Shown one piece after another: positions 1 through 9,401 of a DNA stretch of 64,000 nt. The DNA is from Paraphysomonas bandaiensis (taxonomy: Eukaryota > Chrysophyceae), in contig CBFFRP010000075.1 in the NCBI GenBank assembly GCA_965644295.1, positions 62,001 to 126,000 of the forward strand. Reading direction: 5' to 3'. The translations under genes and the position numbers were made by a program. Numbering within the stretch: position 1 is the stretch's first letter; each line of letters begins with the position of its first letter. Below the pieces are notes generated by a model, which ran no database searches, had not been told where the DNA came from, and saw only the letters and a list, made by a program, of their open reading frames with translations.

Positions 1-464
1 GCTACGCAATAATGGAAGGCTGAACTTTTGGTACGCATGCTTCTCTAAGATAGGACTGTAGAATACAATATAGACAGATTTCTGTATGTAATGGTTACAG
101 GGTATGTGACCTACTATGATAAAGTATAATATGATGGATTCTAGTTCTCCTAGTAGCAGACGTGATACATTGCTTAGTTTTAGTGTCGCACTTGTTTTAG
201 TTGTATTTTGTGGGTAGTTTTTAGTAAGTTATTCTTTACAACTGGACAGCAACAATGTCCAACCACAGCTACATATACATAGTATAGATTTAAAACACAA
301 GAGTAAGACAAGAAAGCCTATACTATTGTGGAATAAGTATAAAAGCTATGTGCCATACAAGGCAACTTTGCCCCGATACATATACAATTTCTGAATCTAG
401 CAATGCTTCGCACTATACTACACAGAAACTGATATACAATAATAAATCCAGTATGTACATGGCT
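1..464. other. AT-rich intergenic sequence
   Basis: No convincing coding sequence or RNA gene is visible. The stretch lies downstream of the minus-strand ubiquitin-fold gene and would include its 3' end. Confidence 0.5.
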
Positions 465-1490
465 CTAAGTCGTTACATGATTTCCGGTTTCTGCGTTTTG
501 GCTGCAGTCTGCCTTCACTTCTTTGATTGCAGAAGTCTTCTTTCTGTTTGACTTTGACGACGATAAGAAACCCTTCTTCATTCCACGGAACATGTCGTTC
601 GTGTCTTTAGAGGGCTCGGGCTTCTTCTTTAGTTGTGTTGAGTTGAGTAGCGGTGCTGACGAGAGAGGTGTGCACTCAAGTATATTTCCAGACGGAGAGG
701 CGACGAGCTTTATTGGGACAACTACTGGGGCATTTTTCTCCGCCACTCTAAGTCGCATATTTACACTTTTGCAGGAGGGCATTACCCCGTAATCAAAAAG
801 AGACATAGAAGGTGATATGGGTCGACCATCCTCCATTGTGAGTACAAGTTTCAGATCGGGAGGGCAGGAAAAACCAAACTGTCTCTCTAAAATGTCAAAG
901 GCGTAGCAGAGGGAATCACCAACTTCAAGAGAGAATTTAGCTGTTTGACCATTTGGTAAAGTTAAATTGACGTCTATCTCACTCCTAAGGTTAATAGTAC
1001 GGGACAAGTATATAATGGGAGGGGAATAATTACGGCTGGATTGTTTGCAACGTTGCAGAAAGTGGTCTCCTAGCAAGTAGCTATCGTGCATGACGCGGCC
1101 ATTCAATATCATGCGCTGTTCACCAGGTAACAAAGTTGTACTCTTCATTGTGTACAAACGCCTTTTCAATTCAGAAACCCGCATATTGATTGGAAATTTA
1201 GCTGTGGCACAACTGCGGCCTTCTTTAACGACTACCTCCACTGTCTTAGAAGCAGTACATCGTATTATGACGAATCTTTCAGGCCCAGATGATGGGGATA
1301 TCTCGTCAGTGTCCGGACATATTTTGCCCTTGTAAATTATAGATATATCGTCCTTTCCGATTATGGAACCTTCACAGAGTTCGCGCTTCAAATCAGACAC
1401 AGTTCTCACACTCGTCGACGGGACGCAAATGGTCTTATTACAGAGTGTTTTCACCTTTATATGAGTAGACTTCTTCCGTTCTATTGTCAT
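465..1490 (-). CDS. Protein with three ubiquitin-like folds
   Basis: Single-exon 341-residue protein. I see three beta-grasp-like segments: about residues 10-75 (IKVKTLCNK... then DISIIYKGK), 82-160 (VEVVVKEG... then EQRMILNGRVM) and 172-248 (VNLTLPNGQ... then LKLVLTMEDGRPIS). Each pairs a beta hairpin with a helix and a second 'LxxxG' hairpin, as in ubiquitin. There is no terminal GlyGly, so it is not a conjugatable precursor; a scaffold or ubiquitin-receptor role is inference. The C-terminal 80 residues are Ser/Lys-rich and include the short conserved-looking segment MFRGMKKGF. The ATG at 1490 is the first in frame. The precise subfamily is not recognised. Confidence 0.7.
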   Translation of the reverse strand: MTIERKKSTHIKVKTLCNKTICVPSTSVRTVSDLKRELCEGSIIGKDDISIIYKGKICPDTDEISPSSGPERFVIIRCTASKTVEVVVKEGRSCATAKFPINMRVSELKRRLYTMKSTTLLPGEQRMILNGRVMHDSYLLGDHFLQRCKQSSRNYSPPIIYLSRTINLRSEIDVNLTLPNGQTAKFSLEVGDSLCYAFDILERQFGFSCPPDLKLVLTMEDGRPISPSMSLFDYGVMPSCKSVNMRLRVAEKNAPVVVPIKLVASPSGNILECTPLSSAPLLNSTQLKKKPEPSKDTNDMFRGMKKGFLSSSKSNRKKTSAIKEVKADCSQNAETGNHVTT

Positions 1491-1996
1491 CTTTTCCTTT
1501 CCAATTGCAGCAAGTACTCTAAATGAATGAATAACGAGGTTGATATCTATATATATGTGCAGAGGTTTTATTATGAGTTTACTGTGTAAGTGTCTGTGCA
1601 GTGATGTGTGTGTGCGTCGAATCTCTATTGAAAAACGTGTTAGTTTCTTTTCTAGAAATGCAGAGGAAAAAAAACAACTGCCATGTCCATGTGAGTGTCT
1701 TGCTGAATTTTCCTGTTCGATTCCGCACTTCTCTGTTTCAGGGTGTGTGGACTACAACATAATACTGTTTGTATACTCTACTCTCGACTACAACGGTATA
1801 CTGCTGTACACACACATCAAGAAACGGCCCAGCATGATATTGTACGTATATAGCGTTTAGCATAGCAGCACAGAGCTTTACATAATCATCCAACCAGTGA
1901 TTGATTAATCTCATAGCACTGCTGTGTACATAGTTGACAGAGTGAAAGGCTTCGTATTTCTTACTGTTGATTTCAACAAGCTGTGCAGTTAGTATA
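1491..1996. other. Shared upstream region of two divergent genes
   Basis: Lies between the start of the minus-strand ubiquitin-fold gene and the plus-strand EF-hand-like gene, so it probably holds both promoters. A 106-codon open frame at 1540-1860 is Cys/Ser-rich with no recognisable domain; I do not call it a gene. Confidence 0.4.
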
Positions 1997-3145
1997 ATGC
2001 AGAGTGATCCCGATGTGCCTACCGAAAATGTAGTCTCCTTTGCAGACGAAGAAGCCCCACACTCTAGTCGTGATTATGATCAAACTGGTCTTTCAAAGAA
2101 AAAATCTAAATTCCAAGTAGATATTAGAGATATTGTTGATTTTGTTTTTCCTTCGATATTGCAGCACCCGTTGGCTGCTGGACGATTATTCGCTTACGGA
2201 CTTTACGGCCCACTGGATGAAAGAAATACACTTAGAACTGGGCCGCAAGGACGTCACGAAATATCAGTGTGGGAATTGGATTCAATGTGCAAACAAATTG
2301 AAAGAGAAGATGTCATGAGCATATATTTGCACAAGCGTGGCAACATGGGCCTGCTCTCCACTGAAGAACAGGAATCCCTTATCGCGCAGGCAGATACTCA
2401 TCTGAAGAAAGCCAAAGGAAGAGCGATGCTTCCGCAAATAACGAAGGAGGATATATACGAATTATTTAAAGTAAATATGTGAAGTCGTGTCGTCTGATTG
2501 TGCATTTATATACGTGCTGCAGGATGTGCCACGTGATAAAGATGGATACTGTTCATTTCATGATATTCAAGGCATCATTGCCGAATATCGGGAGGCACGC
2601 ATTCAAAACTTTAAGCTGGTATACCCTCAGCTGACATCGAAAAAGTCCAATTCAGGTACAATGACACAAACTGGTGGATCTACTCAACTGCCCAACCTTA
2701 AGGGTAGCAAAGGTAGTTCCTTAGGTATGAGTAGACGGAAGAAGGGTAAAGTGTCAACAGCCGTCGCTCCTCCGACCATGTTTCAACGTAATGCTGGCCA
2801 GACGAACCCTGATATCATTAAACAGGTACTTGTTACGCCACTATGCTATACTCTTGCCCAGTTTTATTGTTTGTGGCATCCATTCAGACGAATAGTTATC
2901 TGAGCAAACATGCCTACAAAATATGCGACATCGATGCAAGTGATGAGAGCTCGATGACGTGTAATGTGCGCCTTTTGCGTGAAGTGGAGCCCCGCTGCCC
3001 CGATCCATACACTGATCAAGTAACAGGACAATCAATTAGAGAGAAATGGAGTGATACCTGCAATCTTAAAGGTACTCATATGGGTAGTATGGTAAAAACA
3101 ATTCCTTCCAGTACAACCTGGAAGCGGAACACAACATTGGCCTAA
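1997..3145 (+). CDS. EF-hand-like protein, three exons
   Basis: Exons 1997-2470, 2523-2825 and 2888-3145 give a 344-residue protein. Both introns (52 and 62 bases) are GT-AG and phase 0, and the frame stays open. A degenerate EF-hand loop spans the first splice junction (PRDKDGYCSFHD, about residue 161 on): Asp at loop positions 3 and 5 and Gly at 6 are present, but position 1 is not acidic. The middle is Ser/Lys-rich. The last exon has a conserved-looking stretch (SLTANVRLL-like: SMTCNVRLL) ending in basic Trp-containing sequence. The overall shape recalls EF-hand proteins of flagella, but I cannot name an orthologue. The true start is the ATG at 1997; the open frame upstream has only a TTG. 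Confidence 0.72.
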
Positions 3146-3669
3146 ACCAAACGATATTGTAATAGTGTTTTGCTTTATGTGGAGTAGATATTATTTCCTT
3201 GTGTGGTGCTGTAGAGCTGTAATATAATTATGTTTGGACTAAGTGTAAGTTGGCATAATTTTTTTGCGCGGAAAATATATTCCTAGTTGTCAGCAGTACT
3301 GTTTTAACAACTCCGTATATTATATATTATATTTTGAACTGTGTTTTGCTAAGCATCAAAGAATATCCTATATTTCATAGTTCATAGAATACAGTATATG
3401 TACTCGGCGTTGTGTGTCGAGATATATAGGAAGGTACGGGGGAAAATGATATACATTTATATTAACTCCACTAAATTTACAAAACCAATAATATCTAATC
3501 CAGTCGGCTACTGATATACTGATGTCTTATGTTAACTGCTGTCGCTTTCATAAACTATAAATGACAGTTACTGTAAAAACCTTATACAATCTATCTCATT
3601 TTGGACTTATACACAATGAATTCACTGGTCCGCGAGTAAAGTAGTTCTCAAGTGACCACTACAACAGCA
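3146..3669. other. AT-rich intergenic, between convergent gene ends
   Basis: Contains the 3' flanks of the EF-hand-like gene (+) and the aldo-keto reductase gene (-). No ORF, repeat or RNA gene is apparent. Confidence 0.5.
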
Positions 3670-4844
3670 CTAAATCTCCATTTGATCAATGATTCCAGCA
3701 ATCTCGCTATCACTTAACAGCCATCCATTCTCTGAATCTAACACCTGGTTGGCCACTTCGATATCTTGATTCATATGTAGCTCACTCTTCGTCCCGCTCA
3801 AAGGGTGTATATTCAACTGCATTAAAAATCGAAAAAATACTTGGGCTGGTGTTTTAGAATGTTTAGTCGCCACTCGGTGAACAGCGTCACTGCAAGAAAT
3901 ATCTCAAAGTCAATCACATGCTACATATGAAATTCTGTAGGCAAACATATTTATCCATGTGTAAACGCCGAAGTATGATTGCATTTATCATACCTGTGAA
4001 GTATATTTTTATTTGCAGTGAGGCTCCAGAATGACTGGTACACGATCCCATGATTGTTACAAAAGTCCCTTATTTCTCTGTCGTAATGTGTCTTGGAGTA
4101 AAATCGATTCTGTATATATGATGGCTTCACCCTAGCCGAGTTGTACAATCTTTCTAGGGTGGGTAGGTCGTATATATTACTGATGCCAAGAGCTTTAACT
4201 CGTTGCTCATCATGGAGTGATTCAAATACCGACCAGACTTCCATAGTTTCCTCAAACCTAGTAAAAACCCTACTTAGTACAGCAATTGCATGTAATATTT
4301 AGTCAAGCAGTATCAATGTACTCAGTAACACATTTCATATGGCCAATTCTATGCTTTCGACGACATCATACCTTGGCATAGGAGAATGCAGCAATAAGCT
4401 GTCAATATAGTGCGTGTTCAAATTATACAAACTGCGAGAAAATGACTGGCGCACTTGACTAGCGAGAGGTGCATCGATATCATAGGGAATATTAGTGGGG
4501 TCCTGACCGTGCACAGAGGTAAATTTAGTTTGTATAAATATATCCTCTCTGGTCACTATTCCTGAACTATACAGATTATGAAGAGCCACCCCAACCCCTG
4601 CCTCATTATAATGCTTCGGTTGGCATGCTGTGTCAATAGCACGAAAACCATTTTGAACCGCCTGATAGACTAACTCAGCTGTGAGGTCTTTCTTCCATGC
4701 AGTGCCGTATATGATCCAGGGAACACTCATCTTGTGTGTCGTTCCGAGTCTTAAATTAGAATATGAGCAACTAGCAACCCATAGATGGAGGTGGAGTATC
4801 AGCCACAGGAAGTGTGCTGTTTGTTTGGGAGATGTTGAGCTCAT
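3670..4844 (-). CDS. Aldo-keto reductase with hydrophobic N-terminal extension
   Basis: Exons (5' to 3' on minus) 4372-4844, 3994-4257 and 3670-3889 give 318 residues; introns are 114 and 104 bases, GT-AG. AKR catalytic elements are visible: Asp and Tyr in DTACQPKHYNE, Lys in QTKF, His in LLLHSP. These support an NADP-dependent carbonyl/alcohol oxidoreductase with a TIM barrel. Splicing exactly restores the family segment SPMPRFEETMEVW and the C-terminal KTPAQVFFRFL and PLSGTKSELHM. A Met within the family's usual start region (MSVPWIIYGTAWK) is preceded by about 38 extra residues with a hydrophobic run (FLWLILHLHLWVA), which could be a signal peptide or anchor, or an over-extended start. Substrate unknown. 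Confidence 0.88.
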
Positions 4845-5270
4845 AGTGAGGAGGAAGTGATGGGGCTCATAGATACTAGCCTACGTATACACTTACAGGA
4901 GTACGTGTGCAGAACAGAACCTTGAAAATATACAGCCGTATATAGCAGTATGTGCATATATAGCAGTGGAGATTGACTTCGTACAGAGTGCAACTCCCGA
5001 TATACTACAGCACACGTATATTATGTCCCCTTTGCTTTGTACCTCAAACAGCAGCCAGTATGGATGCAAGGCAAGATATTTCTCACACCAGTTGAAAGCG
5101 TAAGTCATCTAATTTCACGCTCAGTATCGAGAGATGTATACACTATACAGTAAGATGTATACAAGCGTAACACTAAGCGATTTATTGAATTATTAGAATG
5201 AAATTCACATGGCACTCTCTCGGGTCAACTATATGGAATAAAGTCTGCTATCATTCTGAATGAACTTATA
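4845..5270. promoter_or_regulatory. Divergent intergenic region with GTATAC-like repeats
   Basis: Upstream of the aldo-keto reductase gene (-) and the small acidic ORF (+). Bases 4900-5030 are dense in TATATAG, GTATAC-like and TACAG words, a texture seen in front of several other genes in this window. No defined promoter element can be assigned. Confidence 0.35.
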
Positions 5271-5609
5271 ATGGAGATCTCAAAGCAGAACCTAACGAAC
5301 GAAAGCTCTCTTTCTGACTCGTTTCTTGTGATAGGCTCAGATGGAAGTACAATGGGAGAAGATGGATTGAAAGAGCAGAGCTACGAAGTATGTGACAACT
5401 CATTGGGTAATGGATATGAAGAAGATGAGTCTTCTAACCCCAAACAATTTTCTTTTGATATGAGGATTGAAATATCGGAAGATTATATCAACACATTGGT
5501 TAACAATACAGAATATGATGATGTTGATTCCCACGTGGCCATTTTGGCAGATAAGAGCCGCTGTAATAATAAATGGGAGACGCTGTGTTGCCGACAAAGA
5601 TTCCACTAA
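5271..5609 (+). CDS. Small acidic protein of unknown function
   Basis: Intact 112-residue ORF starting at ATG. It is rich in Asp, Glu, Ser and Asn, has no membrane segment, and ends in a short Cys-containing basic tail. A segment DSFLVIGSDGS near residue 16-26 has acidic-aromatic-aliphatic character like short docking motifs, but this is not diagnostic. It may be a real small gene or the first exon of a longer one; no paralogue lies nearby. Confidence 0.4.
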   Translation: MEISKQNLTNESSLSDSFLVIGSDGSTMGEDGLKEQSYEVCDNSLGNGYEEDESSNPKQFSFDMRIEISEDYINTLVNNTEYDDVDSHVAILADKSRCNNKWETLCCRQRFH

Positions 5610-5787
5610 CGTTTACTAGAATAATGTTGACAGATTATCGTTGATCTTTGATATGTCGTAATATTTCTTGAAAAAGTTATAGTAAGGTGTTGTTTTAATA
5701 TAAGACATGTTATTCAGTTTACCGAATACAAGGATATCACACTATTAATTATAGGCAATAAGAACTCATTACGTATTAGTTTATGCT

Positions 5788-6160
5788 CCTCTAGGTACTT
5801 CGGTGTGCCATATAAGCCACCTACCTACAGGTACTTCGTGCATACCTATTAGGTACCTAGCTATAGGTTTTCCTAGCCATAGATGCCTATTCTTCACCTC
5901 ATTTAGATACCATAAAATTATACCTATAGGTATTCATCTACCTGTAGGTGCTAGCGCACATTACCTAAAGGGACCATAACATCATACCTATAGGTGCCTC
6001 AGCGGTAGGTATTAGAAAGTTAGTTAGTACCTATGGGTACGTATTAGGAACTTGTTTAGTACCTGTACGTCAAAATATTAATGCCTAATATAGGTTCCTC
6101 ATGCAATTATTTGGAACCAAGAAAAAGGGCACACCAATAGCTTGTCTTGCTACCTAGAGG
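5788..6160. repeat. Palindrome-dense element with 10-base inverted ends
   Basis: The stretch starts CCTCTAGGTA and ends TACCTAGAGG, with an inner pair GGTGTGCC / GGCACACC also inverted. Inside, variants of the palindrome ACCTATAGGT recur at short spacing: perfect copies at 5932-5941 and 5986-5995, and TAGGTACCTA at 5850-5859. No transposase frame and no flanking duplication is seen. It may be a MITE-like element or a cluster of palindromic protein-binding sites. Confidence 0.55.
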
Positions 6161-6582
6161 TGGTACTATTTGAAACTCCTACAGCCAGGTGATCGGTGCA
6201 ACGTAGAGAGCTATAGTGTACTTATAAGTACCAGGAGGGTTAAATATAGATCTCCTATAGGTAGCTACCTGTCTAGTGGCACTTTTTTGAGATTCACCGA
6301 TATCGTGATCCCAAACCCCAAACTACTTTCCTTTATCATTTTTGAAATCTATTCATGCATGAGACAGTATAACGTTGTGATTATCAATGTTGTATTGATA
6401 TATCAGCACGATATATGAGGAGGGATTAAAATATTTTCCCTGCTCTATAGATACGCTATACGCTAGATATTACAAATAGTCATACATTTGCCAAGAGGAA
6501 TATAGAGGGTACCAATGTATGTGTAAATAAATTATATATTATATACATGTATTACACTTTATTCCATATATACATCGAATAC
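6161..6582. other. AT-rich intergenic sequence
   Basis: A few more CCTATAGGT words extend to about 6260; the remainder is AT-rich 3' flank of the minus-strand UFD1-like gene with no gene visible. Confidence 0.4.
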
Positions 6583-7434
6583 CTACTGCTGCTTCTTTGA
6601 ATATTTAGATTTCAGTGAATATATTTTATCTAGTATGCTTCTATCAATATCGACCTTCACATTCGAGTCTTGAATTCGTACTCCGTTGACAGGAACACCA
6701 TCCTCAGCAATAGTCTGTTTAACACGAAGAGGGTATTCAACGCCTCCAATATTAATCAAAATCGTGGAACCCGTGGTAAGAGAAGAGTATTTATTGATTT
6801 CATTCTCTAATATGTTGTTGATATTGTCCTTAGCAGATGACAAAAAGGTATCCCAGTCTGTAGAAAGTGGCTGTAAAACTACACTGGAGACCATTTTCAG
6901 CTTCACAAAACGAATGTCAACAAGATCGTATTTCTGTATCCTTAACGTTGACATCAACCACTTCGGTAAATATATGTAGTTCTCTGGAGAACGAAAATCC
7001 AAGGGACCTATATATGCCTTATTGACCCAATGGGGCGAAAGTATACTTCTTTTCGGAGGGGTAGGCATCGCATCGTCCCCAGAATAACTACTATTTCCTA
7101 CTTTGGACACTTCAAATATCCAAGGCATATCATATTTATCAAACAATTCGGATCCAAGTGATTTCGGTAAGCTGCACTTATCGCCGTACTGCTCTTTTCC
7201 TGTCATCGAATTGTACTTCGACGGAACAAACGCTGACGTCAACGGAAGAACAATAAGACGGCGATGGGGTGTCTTATGACACCTCAACACAGTGTTGATG
7301 TCATCTACTCGTTGTTCCTGCAGTGTTTGCCTCCACGCTCCCACATATGAATTTACAAATCTAGATCCCAAACTCCCCTTCACGCCCCATATTATACAAC
7401 ACAGAATAAATGACCGAAGTAGTATTCGGAACAT
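6583..7434 (-). CDS. UFD1-like protein with N-terminal signal peptide
   Basis: Single-exon 283-residue protein. Residues 1-20 form a textbook signal peptide: basic n-region (MFRILLR), hydrophobic core (FILCCIIW) and small residues at VKG. From about residue 105 it matches the UFD1 double-psi barrel/alpha-beta roll: MPWIFEV, IYLPKWLMSTL, then DLVDI, an FL...ILENEINKYSSLTTG segment and the IGGVEYPLRV hairpin. UFD1 with NPL4 and CDC48 normally extracts ubiquitinated proteins in the cytosol/ER-associated degradation route. A secretory copy is known chiefly as sUFD1 of the SELMA protein-import machinery in red-derived complex plastids. The stretch between signal and barrel could be a transit-like region. 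Family call is firm; location is inferred. Confidence 0.82.
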   Translation of the reverse strand: MFRILLRSFILCCIIWGVKGSLGSRFVNSYVGAWRQTLQEQRVDDINTVLRCHKTPHRRLIVLPLTSAFVPSKYNSMTGKEQYGDKCSLPKSLGSELFDKYDMPWIFEVSKVGNSSYSGDDAMPTPPKRSILSPHWVNKAYIGPLDFRSPENYIYLPKWLMSTLRIQKYDLVDIRFVKLKMVSSVVLQPLSTDWDTFLSSAKDNINNILENEINKYSSLTTGSTILINIGGVEYPLRVKQTIAEDGVPVNGVRIQDSNVKVDIDRSILDKIYSLKSKYSKKQQ

Positions 7435-7825
7435 CTAGTTTTGACTCTGTACAGTCGACTTAACTGTAGCACAGTGTACCTTTCAATACTTGTGAAGAGT
7501 AACAATGAATGGCAATCATATTGCATAGATTTGAAAAACCCACAAATATCAGGAAATCAGCAGTTTAGTGGTACTTAAAGAGAATTTCAAAGAAAATAGG
7601 CCTCATAAAACCAGAGAAAATGCATAAAATATACAGTATATTATCGACAGTGTGTTCCATTCATGACAGCATGATACTCGTAGTATATGTCAGTCTACAC
7701 CTAATATATCAACAAAGACGGGACGGGGCGTATTCAATACTATTATATTGTTCACTATAATCCACCTGTACTTTCTGACGGTGAAGTTGACTTGTATAGC
7801 AACGTTGTGATATTTTCTTGAGGAT
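7435..7825. other. Divergent intergenic region before TBP
   Basis: Contains the upstream regions of the UFD1-like gene (-) and the TBP gene (+). AT-rich; no clear motif, repeat or RNA gene. Confidence 0.4.
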
Positions 7826-8537
7826 ATGTCAGCAGAAACTACAGGAGGCTCTCAGTCTCTCACTCAATCTCAGTCTCAGTCCTCTAGTGCATCACAAGAA
7901 TCAGGAAATTCCTCCAGAATGGGAATAGAAGTTGTTGTACAGAACATTGTGGCGACTATTAGTTTAGGTGTTACTGTAGATCTGGAAAAGGTTGCAAAGA
8001 CCGTCAACAATGCAGAATACAGGTTATTAATGTTTTATGACTATTGTCGTGTGTATATTCATATCGCTTTGTAGCCCAAGACGGTTTGCTGCTGTAATTA
8101 TGCGCCTTCGGGAGCCGCGGGTAACAGCGCTGGTATTTAAGACAGGGAAAATGATTGTAACCGGGGCTAAAAATGTGAAGGATAGCGAGACTGCTGGTCA
8201 GAAGTTTGTAAGAATAATCCAACGGTGTGGGTTCACTACGGCTAGCTTTAATGACTACAAAATCCAGAATATATCAGCAACTGTATCTATGGGATTTCCG
8301 ATTCGATTGGAAGGTTTATTATACGCACACGCAAACTGCTGCACATACGAACCGGAGTTGTTTCCTGGTCTTGTTTATAGAATGACCAACCCCAAAGTTG
8401 TACTTTTAATATTTGTTTCCGGAAAGGTGGTACTAACAGGAGCAAAAGATAAGGATTCTCTTCTTCAGGCTGTCACTAAAATTCATCCTCAGCTGCTTAC
8501 ATTCCGGAAACATAGTATCATTATGACTATGACGTAA
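7826..8537 (+). CDS. TBP: TATA-box-binding protein
   Basis: Exons 7826-8022 and 8075-8537 join across a 52-base GT-AG intron to give 219 residues. The conserved saddle is complete: first repeat from VVQNIVATISLG through EYSPRRFAAVIMRLREP and MIVTGAK, second repeat from IQNISATVSMGFPIRLEGL through YEPELFPGLVYRM and GKVVLTGAK. The splice exactly rebuilds EYSPRRFAAV. The N-terminal 30 residues are Ser/Gln/Thr-rich and short, as in many protists. It nucleates pre-initiation complexes for the nuclear RNA polymerases. No second TBP copy is seen here. Confidence 0.96.
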
Positions 8538-9043
8538 AGAGCTGTGTGTATGGTGAATATGTTCCTCAGATGTTGTAGGCATGTTGATCGATAGATAGCT
8601 GGATGCAAGCGCAAAAATGTAATGAACATAATATTATAAAATTGTGTAATAATTGAAAGTGTGATATTTTGAGACATGATTGAAGACGTCCTTGTTGTCA
8701 AAAAACGTGCGAACTATTAGTAACTGTATGAAAGGTATTGCAAACTGTGTCTTCAAAGCGACACATATTTAGAAGATGTCAAGTATATATTGGATAATAT
8801 AGTCGTGTCAGGTATTACAATTTATCCAGCTTCCAGTGTCCTAATTTTCATATATCAACTAGTGACTAATGTCTACACATCTATGTCACTTAGCGGAGCG
8901 CAAACAGTAATAAAAATATAGTAAATGTATAAAAAAAAGTAAATTGTTCCGTAAATAATAAGTACTAACTAATAGCTATCAGGCTAATAGCTATACTAAT
9001 GCCAATATGCCAATGTATATTGTATATTGGTAACAAGACATTG
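8538..9043. other. AT-rich intergenic sequence
   Basis: 3' flank of TBP leading to the hAT-type element. No gene recognised. Confidence 0.4.
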
Positions 9044-9094
9044 CTTTTCACCAGGGATAGGGAACAATATATTGCAATATATTGTAAAATATAT

Positions 9095-9401
9095 TATTGA
9101 ACTACAACCAACTCCTACGTGCGTACTTGAAGTTTGGTAAAGCCAATCGCTAGTAGTTATCCTGTATTCTATGTAGCAATGAAATACAGAATATACATGA
9201 CTACAGTATAGGAGTAGCTATTACAAGTATACAAAGAAACTGAAAATATAGTAGCTGTTAAAGATATGATTTGTAGAACAGAATGTTGATGTTGGTGAAT
9301 GACGTGGTTCCTAACTCATAGGGCTACAACATCATAAACTTACTATATCTCCTATAATATCAATCAGTCAATATTGCACTAACTAAAAGCGTAAATTAAT
9401 A
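9095..9401 (+). repeat. 5' LTR of copia element
   Basis: 307 bases, from TATTGAAC to TTAATA, matching 13967-14273. It should carry the element's promoter. Its last base is the A of the gag-pol ATG. Confidence 0.95.

Noticed and set aside
1540-1860. 106-codon plus-strand frame
   Set aside because: Low-complexity, no domain, and lies in the shared upstream region of two divergent genes.
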